Shown here: one piece after another, positions 1 through 6,181 of the stretch | How the letters are laid out: each line of letters begins with the position of its first letter | Numbering within the stretch: the stretch's first letter is position 1 | Origin: Calditrichia bacterium | GTDB lineage: Bacteria; Calditrichota; Calditrichia; RBG-13-44-9; J042 | Assembly: GCA_030430345.1 (NCBI GenBank) | Contig: JAUIFT010000093.1 | Coordinates: 1-7,778 of the forward strand | Direction: 5' to 3' | Length of the DNA stretch: 7,778 nt | The notes under the pieces: model-generated | Told to the model about the DNA's origin: nothing | What the model saw: the letters and a program-made list of their open reading frames with translations, nothing else | Databases searched by the model: none | Position numbers and translations under genes: made by a program

Positions 1-490
1 CTTTCCGGATATCAGCAACCGCATAATAGCCGCCCGCTGGCCGGGGAAAATAAAGACCATAAAGCGGATCTACCGCCATTCTGTCCCCATTTTCGATAAC
101 CGCCTCGACAACTGCATGGCGGGGAATGTCCTGGGCATCATACAAGGCGATTTTGCTGGCAGAAATACCTTTCAGGCGCAGCATGGTGATTAGCAGACGG
201 GATTTGTCCGAACAATCCCCACCACTTTCTGCTACCTGCACCGGGGTTGCCCGCAATACACTCAGCGGAGGGGCAAGCAGATAGCCGGGATTGCGCTTGG
301 TGCGTATTTCCTGCCGGATAGATTCCGCCAATGCGATGACCGTTTCGCTGGGCAGCGCATCATTTGTTATTTTCTGGGTGGCCAGAGTATCGAGAAAGGC
401 GTTATCGTTGTTATACTGAAGTATTAAAGCCAGGGCACCAATACTTAAGATGATTAACGAAAACACCCGAATTCTTTGAAATATTTTCAT
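1..490 (-). CDS. Transglutaminase-like cysteine protease-fold protein, membrane-anchored, 3' end cut by window
   Basis: Translating the minus strand from the ATG at 490 gives 163 uninterrupted codons to the window edge, so the C terminus is missing. Residues 1-7 are basic, and about 8-25 are hydrophobic (SLIILSIGALALIL), which suggests a signal anchor or uncleaved signal peptide with the rest outside the cytoplasm. The body carries the transglutaminase-core triad in the expected order and context: Cys93 in GGDCSDKSRLL, His125 in PRHAVVEA and Asp141 in AVDPLYG. This fold includes transglutaminases, papain-like peptidases and peptide N-glycanases, so the exact reaction (amide cleavage or cross-linking) cannot be read from the sequence. 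It lies downstream of the asnB-like gene but behind a strong terminator, with about 185 nt of leader, so it probably has its own promoter. No good Shine-Dalgarno is visible, only a weak AGAAAG stretch before the ATG. A link to the polysaccharide locus is inferred from position only. Confidence 0.85.
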   Translation of the reverse strand, partial: MKIFQRIRVFSLIILSIGALALILQYNNDNAFLDTLATQKITNDALPSETVIALAESIRQEIRTKRNPGYLLAPPLSVLRATPVQVAESGGDCSDKSRLLITMLRLKGISASKIALYDAQDIPRHAVVEAVIENGDRMAVDPLYGLYFPRPAGGYYAVADIRK

Positions 491-675
491 TCGTTCACTT
501 TCTTGAAAAGCTGAAAAAATCAGCCATTCTTTACTTGCTTTTCAGTTAATGTATTTGAGCGAGGTATGCAACAAATTTTCTCATGGAAAGTGAATTTGGA
601 ATGAATATAGGGTTACAGAATGATGAAATTTATAAGACCAGGAAGCAATCTAAGTTGTTTTAAATTAATGCATTA

Positions 676-710
676 AAAAAGGGATTGCCGCTAAACGGCA
701 ATCCCTTTTT
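676..710 (-). terminator. Rho-independent terminator after the asnB-like gene (probably bidirectional)
   Basis: A perfect 10-bp GC-containing stem, GGGATTGCCG at 681-690 with CGGCAATCCC at 696-705, encloses a 5-nt loop. It is flanked by A5 at 676-680 and T5 at 706-710. Read on the minus strand it starts 25 nt past the asnB-like stop codon and ends in a run of T's, the classic intrinsic terminator layout. The A and T flanks make it symmetrical, so it could also stop transcription entering from the other side. It separates the asnB-like gene from the transglutaminase-like gene. Confidence 0.9.
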
Positions 711-735
711 AGTAAATTCTAAATTAGTGCGCTTT

Positions 736-2613
736 TTATTTTCCCAGGTAGGATTGATACCAGATCTGGAACGTGATCAAAGCGAGGAGGTTGTCGGTAT
801 AATCTTCCTTCATCTGGAAGTGATCTTCCATTGCTTTACTGACCGTTTTCGGATCGAATACCCCCTGGTTGCGCAGATAACTTTCACTGAGCAGGTCGTG
901 GGCCATATCTTTCAGTTCGTTGCGGATCCAAACACCGACCGGGGCACCGAAGCCTTTCTTCTTTTGCTGAAAGACGTAGTCCGGGAAGCGATTCTCAAAG
1001 GCTTTCTTCTGGATATGGCGCAGTTTGAATCCCTTGATCTTCATATCCGAGGGCACCCGGGCGGCAAACTCGACCATATTGTGATCGAGAAACGGCACTC
1101 GCCCTTCCAGGGAAACCTGCATGGTCATTTTGTCGGTGAGCATCAGGAGCTGCTCCGGTAGGGAGGTTTTCAGATCATAATACATGATTTTGTCCAGTAA
1201 ATCATCGGAGTCGCATTCGTCAAAATACTTTTCGTAGAAATTGGGAATTTCCTGATCGTGCAGGGCGAGCTGCTCGCGGAAGTCATCCTTAAAAACCGAA
1301 GTGTAGGTGCCATACTGCTGGGAGAATTCCATATCGGCCGTGTTGAAATAAGCTTTCCCAAGGCGGAAGTAATTTAGCATGGTGCTGTTGCGATCGACCG
1401 GAACGCTGTTCAGCACTTTCTTCACCACGTTGCGGCGGAACCAAACCGGCATCACCTTGACGTATTTGTTCATCTGCACGTTGAGGTAGCGGCGATATCC
1501 ACCGAACAACTCGTCGCCGCCCACGCCGGAGAGAATAACTGTCACGGTTTCCCGGGCCAGTTGGGAAACGAGATAAGTGACCAGGAAGGACGAATCCGCC
1601 AAAGGTTCATCCAGCCCGGCGATCAACTTCGGGAAGAGAGTGGCAACATCCGGTTTTACCAGGATTTCATGATGATTGGTTTTATAATCAGTCGCAAATC
1701 GTTTTGCTGCTTCCAGTTCGTTGTAGGCGTCGAAACCTTGCCCAAAGCCAATGCAATAGGTATCGGTGCTTTTCGTGCCCAGCTCGTTCATCAGGTGAAC
1801 GATGCCGCTGGAATCCATACCACCGCTCAGGAAAGCGCCCAGCGGCACGTCGGATACCAGGCGGTATTTAACCGCTTCCTTCAGCTGTTGGTAGAGCTGT
1901 TCGGCAACTTCATCTTCGCTGCCGGTCAGCTTATTTTGATAGGATACATCCCAGTAGCGGGTAATTTGCATATCCCGCCCTTTCAGGCGAACGAAATGAG
2001 CGGGAGGGATTTTCTTAATATTTTTAAAAACAGTATATGGCGCCGGGGTAAAACCATACTTCAGGAAAGCGGCCACGCCCTCCATATCCAGCTCTGCCTG
2101 AATAAAAGGAAGCGCGAGGATGGACTTGATTTCCGACGCAAAAACGACCTTTTCATCATCCCGATAGTAATACAGCGGTTTGATGCCGATTCTGTCCCGG
2201 GCGAGCACCAGCTGTTTTTCATCTTCGTCCCAGATTGCCAGTCCAAACATGCCATTGAGATGCTGGAAACTGTCCAGGCCGTATTCATCATAGAGATGCA
2301 GGACCACTTCCGTGTCGCTTTTTGTATAAAATTTGTGACCCTTTTTTTCCAGCGCCGGGCGATGATCGACATAGTTATATACTTCACCGTTAAAAACGAT
2401 CACCTTCCTTTTATTCGGAGTGAAAATCGGTTGGTGGCCCCCGCCAAGGTCGATAATGCTTAAACGGCGCATGCCGATGGCGACATTATCCTGGGTAAAA
2501 AATCCTTCGTCATCCGGGCCGCGATGCGCCATGCTATCCGCCATTACTTTCAGGTCGGATGCCTGCGCTTTCTTTTCCCGGTCAAAGTAATAAAGTCCTA
2601 CAATACCACACAT
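736..2613 (-). CDS. asnB: Asparagine synthetase (glutamine-hydrolysing) family amidotransferase, AsnB type
   Basis: A complete protein of 625 residues, close to the long AsnB/AsnO type of Bacillus and exopolysaccharide clusters rather than the roughly 554-residue E. coli enzyme. The N-terminal class II glutaminase domain (about 1-210) begins MCGIVGLYY, with Cys2 as the nucleophile after Met removal. It also shows RRLSIIDL (Arg50), the NGE motif at 75-77 and SDTEVV at 99-104. The C-terminal synthetase domain has the ATP pyrophosphatase loop SGGMDSSG at 263-270 and SGVGGDELFGGY at 362-373. All key residues are present, so the enzyme should be active: glutamine hydrolysis gives ammonia, which amidates an ATP-activated carboxylate. 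The usual product is asparagine, but homologues in polysaccharide loci may amidate sugar uronic acids. The ATG start is supported by the essential Cys2 and by GGAGA 9 nt upstream (2623-2627). It lies 162 nt after the GT2 gene and ends at a terminator. The asparagine role is not proven by sequence. Confidence 0.95.
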   Translation of the reverse strand: MCGIVGLYYFDREKKAQASDLKVMADSMAHRGPDDEGFFTQDNVAIGMRRLSIIDLGGGHQPIFTPNKRKVIVFNGEVYNYVDHRPALEKKGHKFYTKSDTEVVLHLYDEYGLDSFQHLNGMFGLAIWDEDEKQLVLARDRIGIKPLYYYRDDEKVVFASEIKSILALPFIQAELDMEGVAAFLKYGFTPAPYTVFKNIKKIPPAHFVRLKGRDMQITRYWDVSYQNKLTGSEDEVAEQLYQQLKEAVKYRLVSDVPLGAFLSGGMDSSGIVHLMNELGTKSTDTYCIGFGQGFDAYNELEAAKRFATDYKTNHHEILVKPDVATLFPKLIAGLDEPLADSSFLVTYLVSQLARETVTVILSGVGGDELFGGYRRYLNVQMNKYVKVMPVWFRRNVVKKVLNSVPVDRNSTMLNYFRLGKAYFNTADMEFSQQYGTYTSVFKDDFREQLALHDQEIPNFYEKYFDECDSDDLLDKIMYYDLKTSLPEQLLMLTDKMTMQVSLEGRVPFLDHNMVEFAARVPSDMKIKGFKLRHIQKKAFENRFPDYVFQQKKKGFGAPVGVWIRNELKDMAHDLLSESYLRNQGVFDPKTVSKAMEDHFQMKEDYTDNLLALITFQIWYQSYLGK

Positions 2614-2696
2614 TTATGTTTGTCTCCGTGTGAAAAAATTTGAATCTTAATCGTCTTAAGTTAGATACCTAATTATACTTGGAAATGATCAATGTA

Positions 2697-2774
2697 AAAT
2701 GTCCAATTTCCAATGTCGAAGTAAGTTCCTTCCAACTTTTATATTGGAAATTGAAAATTGACCATTGGACATTT
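2697..2774. repeat. AT-rich compound inverted repeat between the GT2 and asnB-like genes
   Basis: Two overlapping perfect 11-bp inverted pairs are visible. The outer pair is AAATGTCCAAT at 2697-2707 with ATTGGACATTT at 2764-2774. The inner pair is CAATTTCCAAT at 2704-2714 with ATTGGAAATTG at 2743-2753. The right side carries an extra 10 bases between its two arms (2754-2763) that again resemble the AATTG unit. The right edge sits one base from the GT2 stop codon. There is no T-run typical of a terminator, so it looks more like a small dispersed palindromic element or its remnant than a transcription stop. Whether it occurs elsewhere in the genome cannot be seen here. Confidence 0.7.
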
Positions 2775-2775
2775 C

Positions 2776-3954
2776 TTACTGCGTTTCCCGGACATGATTC
2801 CAAACCGAATGACGCACACCGCGGGTTTCATCCCAGATGCCCAGCAGGGCGGCGTAATTGACCAGAAAAAAGTAATAGGGCAGATAGATCAATTTCGGAA
2901 TGGGTTTGTTCTTGCCATCGAGCGCCGAGCCGTACAGCGCCACCAGTACGGAGAGAATCATGCCTCCCAATGTGATTGCGTAAAATATGTTCGGCGTAAA
3001 GATTACCACCAGCAAGTTGGCGATAAACATGGCAATCAGAATGACCATGCTGAACCAGCGGATCACTTTATGGGAAAAGAGCTCGAACAGGAAACGGAAC
3101 TGGCGAAAGGGATTGAACCAACTGATGTAGCGCTTTACCGCGCGCCAGCTGCGATTAACAATCCGCCGTTTCCGCCGGAATTCTTTCCCGAATTCTTCCG
3201 CTGCATCTTCGTAGCATATCGCCTGCGGATTAAAAATACCGCGATAGCCTTTGGATACGATCTGCAGCGGATTGACAAAATCATTAATGTCATCATCTTT
3301 CAAGGTCCAGAACAACTCCCGGCGAATGGCGTAGATAGCGCCATCGCCACCGACTACGGAGTAAAAACGGGATTCCATTTCCTTTAAGAAAAGTTCGAAG
3401 CGCCAGTATAAACCTTCGCTTTCGGTTGCTTCATTGTCGCCGGCATCATTGTAAAGCGCGGCGCCCATAACGTAACCGATTTTCGGGTTGGCAAAATATT
3501 TGACCAGCTCATAGATGGCATCGCTTTTATACATGGCATTCGCGTCGGAAAAGACAATCGCTTCCCCTTTTGCTTCCGCGACACCGAGATTGAGTCCTGC
3601 GGACTTGCCCTTGCGTTCATTCTGGCGCACCAGTTTGATGCGTGGCTCTTTCTTCGACCAGTTCTTAACGATGTCATCAGTGCCATCATCACTGGCATCG
3701 GAGATAACGATGATCTCCAGCTTCTCTGCCGGATATTCCAGTTCCAGGGTGTTGCGGATTTTTTCATCCAGCACCGCTGCTTCGTTAAATGCAGAGATGA
3801 TGAAGGTTACCGAGGGCCAATTCCCGTTGGTTTCCGCCAACTTTTTATTTGCCCCGAATAATTTCGAGAGAATGTTGAGGACAAACGGGTAAATCAAGTA
3901 AGGGTAGATCAGCAAAAAAAGGCTGATCCAGAAAATGTAAATCAGTATTTCCAC
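2776..3954 (-). CDS. Membrane-anchored family 2 glycosyltransferase
   Basis: A 392-residue inverting GT2 (GT-A fold) enzyme. A hydrophobic N-terminal segment (about 4-27) precedes the catalytic domain. That domain shows the GT2 opening PSVTFIISAFNEA (47-59), the nucleotide-binding ISDASDDGTDD (84-94) and a DXD-like SDAN at 136-139. It continues with GGDGAIYAIRREL (202-214), a candidate catalytic-base region around YED (248-250), and RRIVNRSWRA (263-272), which resembles the Q/RxxRW acceptor and product motif of processive GT2 enzymes. Three likely transmembrane helices follow at about 301-320, 323-343 and 355-373. This is the architecture of polysaccharide glycosyltransferases that act at the cytoplasmic face of the membrane. 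The start is GTG at 3952-3954: an in-frame TAA lies 18 bases upstream with no other start between, and only a weak GCGGA precedes it. The donor sugar and acceptor cannot be assigned. It probably belongs to the same locus as the AlgD-like gene despite the 283-nt gap. Confidence 0.93.
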   Translation of the reverse strand: MEILIYIFWISLFLLIYPYLIYPFVLNILSKLFGANKKLAETNGNWPSVTFIISAFNEAAVLDEKIRNTLELEYPAEKLEIIVISDASDDGTDDIVKNWSKKEPRIKLVRQNERKGKSAGLNLGVAEAKGEAIVFSDANAMYKSDAIYELVKYFANPKIGYVMGAALYNDAGDNEATESEGLYWRFELFLKEMESRFYSVVGGDGAIYAIRRELFWTLKDDDINDFVNPLQIVSKGYRGIFNPQAICYEDAAEEFGKEFRRKRRIVNRSWRAVKRYISWFNPFRQFRFLFELFSHKVIRWFSMVILIAMFIANLLVVIFTPNIFYAITLGGMILSVLVALYGSALDGKNKPIPKLIYLPYYFFLVNYAALLGIWDETRGVRHSVWNHVRETQ

Positions 3955-4029
3955 GTAAACCGTTCCGCTCTGTTATCTTAAAATAAAAATCATTACTCAT
4001 ATTTGCGTATCTGGAAAATAGGCAGCATA

Positions 4030-4120
4030 TGTCATTGCGAGGAGTACCGCGGCGAAGCAATCTCCCGCTTGCAAATATGGGGATTGCTTCACTGGCAAAA
4101 AACGCCAGCTCGCAATGACA
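4030..4120. repeat. Nested palindromic repeat of the TGTCATTGCGAG...GAAGCAATC family
   Basis: The outer arms are a perfect 12-bp inverted pair: TGTCATTGCGAG at 4030-4041 and CTCGCAATGACA at 4109-4120. Inside lies a second pair, GAAGCAATC at 4054-4062 and GATTGCTTC at 4082-4090, extended by CC/GG across a G-T wobble. The wording matches a dispersed palindromic repeat that I know from many unrelated bacterial genomes, where its translation produces spurious peptides of the CHCEERSDEAI kind. Here the minus-strand translation gives CHCELAFFASEAIP, a decayed version. It lies between the AlgD-like and GT2 genes. It is non-coding and could fold into a long hairpin in the transcript. Confidence 0.85.
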
Positions 4121-4187
4121 GAATAGAACTCTTTTGATACTGCGAAACATCTCTTGTTATCAAGACACGTATATTATCTGTTTAATC

Positions 4188-4221
4188 TCGTTCCCATCCC
4201 GCATACCCGGAATGGGAACGA
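4188..4221. repeat. Palindromic repeat TCGTTCCCAT...ATGGGAACGA downstream of the AlgD-like gene
   Basis: A perfect 10-bp inverted pair, TCGTTCCCAT at 4188-4197 and ATGGGAACGA at 4212-4221, surrounds a 14-base loop. It begins 17 bases after the AlgD-like stop codon in the direction of transcription. The wording resembles another widespread bacterial palindromic repeat (CGTTCCCA..GC..TGGGAACG). On the minus strand the hairpin is followed by GATTAAACAG rather than a T-run, so I do not call it an intrinsic terminator, although it could stabilise the 3' end of the upstream message. Confidence 0.7.
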
Positions 4222-4237
4222 TGTAAAAAGAATTCTC

Positions 4238-5521
4238 TTACCAGCAAAGGCCGTCGTAGTCGATGCTGATGTCGTTTGTTTCTTTAAGAATCCGCACGAA
4301 GTCTATGACCGTTTTGTCGCCGGAGAGCTTTTTCAGCTTTTCACCGAATTCCTTGCTGTGATTACCAATAATCAGCACATCGGAATGTTCGATCACGTCA
4401 TCAATGTTTTCCATCATCAAATTGGAGATGTGCGGAATGCGATCATTGATATACTCTTTATTGGCGCCAAAGAGCTTCGCCAGATGAACATTGCGATCAT
4501 AGATACGCAGATCGTATCCTTTACCGATCAGGGTCTCTACGACATCGACCATCGGACTTTCGCGCAGGTCGTCGGTGTTGCCCTTAAAGCTGAGACCAAG
4601 AACGCCAACTTTCTTTTTGCCAAGATTCAGGACCATGTCAATAGAGCGCTCTACATGAATGCTGTTACTGGGCATCAGAGAGTTTAAGAGGGGCAGATTA
4701 AGATCGCGCTCCTTGGCACGGTAGGTAATCGCCCGCACGTCCTTCGGTAAACAGGAACCACCGAAAGCGAAGCCGGGTTTCAGGTAGTAGGGGGAAAGAT
4801 TCAGCTTATCATCCATGCAGAAAATTTCCATCAGTTTGTGGCTGTCTACACCTTCCGCCTTACAAACGGTGCCGATCTCGTTACCGAATGCGACTTTCAC
4901 CGCGTGAAAAACGTTATTGGCATACTTTACCAGCTCGGCAACTTTAACATCCGTGCGTACCAGCGGTGCATCAATATTTTTGTAGATTTCCGCCAGGTAA
5001 TCACCGCTCTTTTCGTCCATTTCCCCGATAATAGTATAGGGGGGCGCATAGAAGTCTTTTAAAGCGCTGCCTTCCCGTAGAAACTCCGGATTGGAGCAAG
5101 CACCAAAATCTTCTCCGGGTACTTTACCGGAACGCTCGGCAATAATCGCCCGGCACTTTTCGTGCGTTCCCGGCAGCACCGTGCTGCGGATAATCGCATC
5201 ACCAATTTGCTCAGCAACCCGATAAACATAATCGAGCAGTACCCGACCGCTTTTTTCGCTGGGAGTACCAACCGCCACCAGGGAGATATCCGCGTTTTTC
5301 ACAGCTTCGCCGAAATCAGTCGTCGCCCGCAGGCTGCCGTTGCTGACCGCTTCCTGAATGGCTTCATCCAGCCCCGGCTCTACAATCGGGCTTTTTCCCT
5401 CGTTGATAATGTTTACTTTGTCTTCGTTGACGTCAACTCCGATGACCTGGTGTCCTTCGCGCGCAAAACATGCTGCTGATATACATCCCACGTATCCGAG
5501 TCCAAATACAGCTATTCTCAC
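4238..5521 (-). CDS. algD: GDP-mannose 6-dehydrogenase-like nucleotide-sugar dehydrogenase (AlgD type)
   Basis: This 427-residue protein belongs to the UDP-glucose/GDP-mannose dehydrogenase family, which oxidises a nucleotide sugar twice with NAD to a uronic acid. It has the Rossmann motif GLGYVG (7-12) with Asp30 for NAD ribose, GKSPIVEPGL (42-51), VGTPS (84-88), RSTVLPGT (112-119) and NPEFLREGSA (144-153). Further on are KYANNVFHAVK (199-209) and the catalytic cysteine Cys257 in FGGSCLPKDVRA. The C-terminal domain has LGLSFKGNTDDLRESP (308-323), YDRNV (341-345) and the ending GLCW. This wording follows Pseudomonas AlgD much more closely than UDP-glucose dehydrogenases, so the likely product is GDP-mannuronic acid. 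About 10 residues usually found just before RSTVLPGT seem to be absent (near residue 110), which may affect folding or activity. The start is GTG, 3 nt after the kinase stop codon, with GGAGG 7 nt upstream. UDP-sugar specificity remains possible. Confidence 0.9.
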   Translation of the reverse strand: MRIAVFGLGYVGCISAACFAREGHQVIGVDVNEDKVNIINEGKSPIVEPGLDEAIQEAVSNGSLRATTDFGEAVKNADISLVAVGTPSEKSGRVLLDYVYRVAEQIGDAIIRSTVLPGTHEKCRAIIAERSGKVPGEDFGACSNPEFLREGSALKDFYAPPYTIIGEMDEKSGDYLAEIYKNIDAPLVRTDVKVAELVKYANNVFHAVKVAFGNEIGTVCKAEGVDSHKLMEIFCMDDKLNLSPYYLKPGFAFGGSCLPKDVRAITYRAKERDLNLPLLNSLMPSNSIHVERSIDMVLNLGKKKVGVLGLSFKGNTDDLRESPMVDVVETLIGKGYDLRIYDRNVHLAKLFGANKEYINDRIPHISNLMMENIDDVIEHSDVLIIGNHSKEFGEKLKKLSGDKTVIDFVRILKETNDISIDYDGLCW

Positions 5522-5524
5522 CGT

Positions 5525-6181
5525 TTAGCCTCCGTAATTTTGTTGTGTTAAATAATTCTGCACGTTAGATACAGCCTGGTCCAGTTTTTCTTTTATTTGA
5601 TCCGATTCCAAAAAAATCGTATTGGGACAAAGCTCTTTCAGGTGCCGATAATTCTCCAGATTCACATTAATATATTTTTTGTCATACATCGGTCTGGCTT
5701 TCATTATCGTGTCAAAATCCGAATAGAGGATAAAAGGAATATCCGGTTTCGGGAGCAGCCTCAGAAAAAGGCGGTAAATAAACCACTGTTTCCGTTCATT
5801 TACCCGATAATGAACCAGGTGATCGTATATGTAGCGATCGGCAATGACGATGTCTTTTCCGTATCGCATTCTAATAAGAAAATAGAATAAATAGGCTTTC
5901 CACAGGTAGTAAAACATGAAAAGGGTGAAGGAAAAATTCGATTTTAAGCGGAAGTTCTCAAAACGCAGAATCAAGTTTTCCTGTGGCGGCGCCGCAACCT
6001 TGTTCTTAAAAGTAAATTTCGTAATCTGACGTTTCTTTTCAAAGAAAGATTTTAAAGTGATGTAGCGAAAGCGCAGGTAATACACCGGCAATCCTTGCTG
6101 AAAGAGACTGCTGGATACATATCTGGCGCAGGCTGACTTTCCCGTGCCGACCAGCCCGGAAAATGTAATTACAACTGCCAT
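5525..6181 (-). CDS. Thymidylate-kinase-like P-loop protein in a polysaccharide operon
   Basis: A 218-residue P-loop NTPase. Walker A is GLVGTGKS (9-16), and IVIADRYIYDHL (111-122) contains the DRY motif typical of thymidylate and deoxynucleoside kinases. PDIPFILYSDF (146-156) matches the following core strand, and KARPMYDKKY (161-170) lies where the LID arginines sit. The length matches dTMP kinase (about 210). Walker A differs from the usual EGxDGxGKTT of housekeeping Tmk, and residues 84-103 are strikingly hydrophobic and aromatic (FTLFMFYYLWKAYLFYFL), which suggests a membrane-facing or lipid-binding helix. I therefore doubt a nucleotide substrate. A phosphorylated sugar or lipid intermediate is possible but not shown. 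The ATG at 6179-6181 shares its A with the TAA stop codon of the upstream glycosyltransferase, so translation is probably coupled, and no strong ribosome binding site is seen. The AlgD-like gene follows 3 nt after its stop. Confidence 0.85.
   Translation of the reverse strand: MAVVITFSGLVGTGKSACARYVSSSLFQQGLPVYYLRFRYITLKSFFEKKRQITKFTFKNKVAAPPQENLILRFENFRLKSNFSFTLFMFYYLWKAYLFYFLIRMRYGKDIVIADRYIYDHLVHYRVNERKQWFIYRLFLRLLPKPDIPFILYSDFDTIMKARPMYDKKYINVNLENYRHLKELCPNTIFLESDQIKEKLDQAVSNVQNYLTQQNYGG
5529..5533 (-). promoter_or_regulatory. Ribosome binding site GGAGG for the AlgD-like gene
   Basis: The minus strand reads GGAGG, then 7 bases, then GTG. The site lies in the last codons of the kinase gene and overlaps its stop region. 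It fixes the GTG at 5519-5521 as the start and indicates that the two genes share one mRNA. Confidence 0.85.

Noticed and set aside
510..524. Small hairpin GCTGA/TCAGC with A5 loop in the leader of the transglutaminase-like gene
   Set aside because: A 5-bp stem in AT-rich DNA is expected by chance, and no regulatory partner such as a leader peptide or riboswitch core is visible.
491..675. Sigma-70 promoter for the transglutaminase-like gene
   Set aside because: A promoter is expected here and TATAAA- and TTG-type boxes exist on the minus strand, but no pair has both good matches and 16-18 base spacing, so I could not choose one.
1561..2463. A 300-codon open frame on the plus strand
   Set aside because: It lies wholly antisense to the well-supported asnB-like gene, and its translation shows no recognisable domain. 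It is explained by the codon pattern of the real gene.
2758..3387. A 209-codon plus-strand open frame
   Set aside because: It is antisense to the GT2 gene and starts inside the inverted repeat; no motifs or ribosome binding site support it.
3845..4150. A 101-codon minus-strand frame between the AlgD-like and GT2 genes
   Set aside because: Its middle is a translation of the palindromic repeat (the CHCEERSDEAI-like pattern) and its end overlaps the GT2 gene in another frame, so it is a spurious repeat-derived frame.
4188..4221. Intrinsic terminator for the AlgD-like operon
   Set aside because: The stem is good, but on the minus strand it is followed by GATTAAACAG rather than a T-run, so I list it only as a palindromic repeat.
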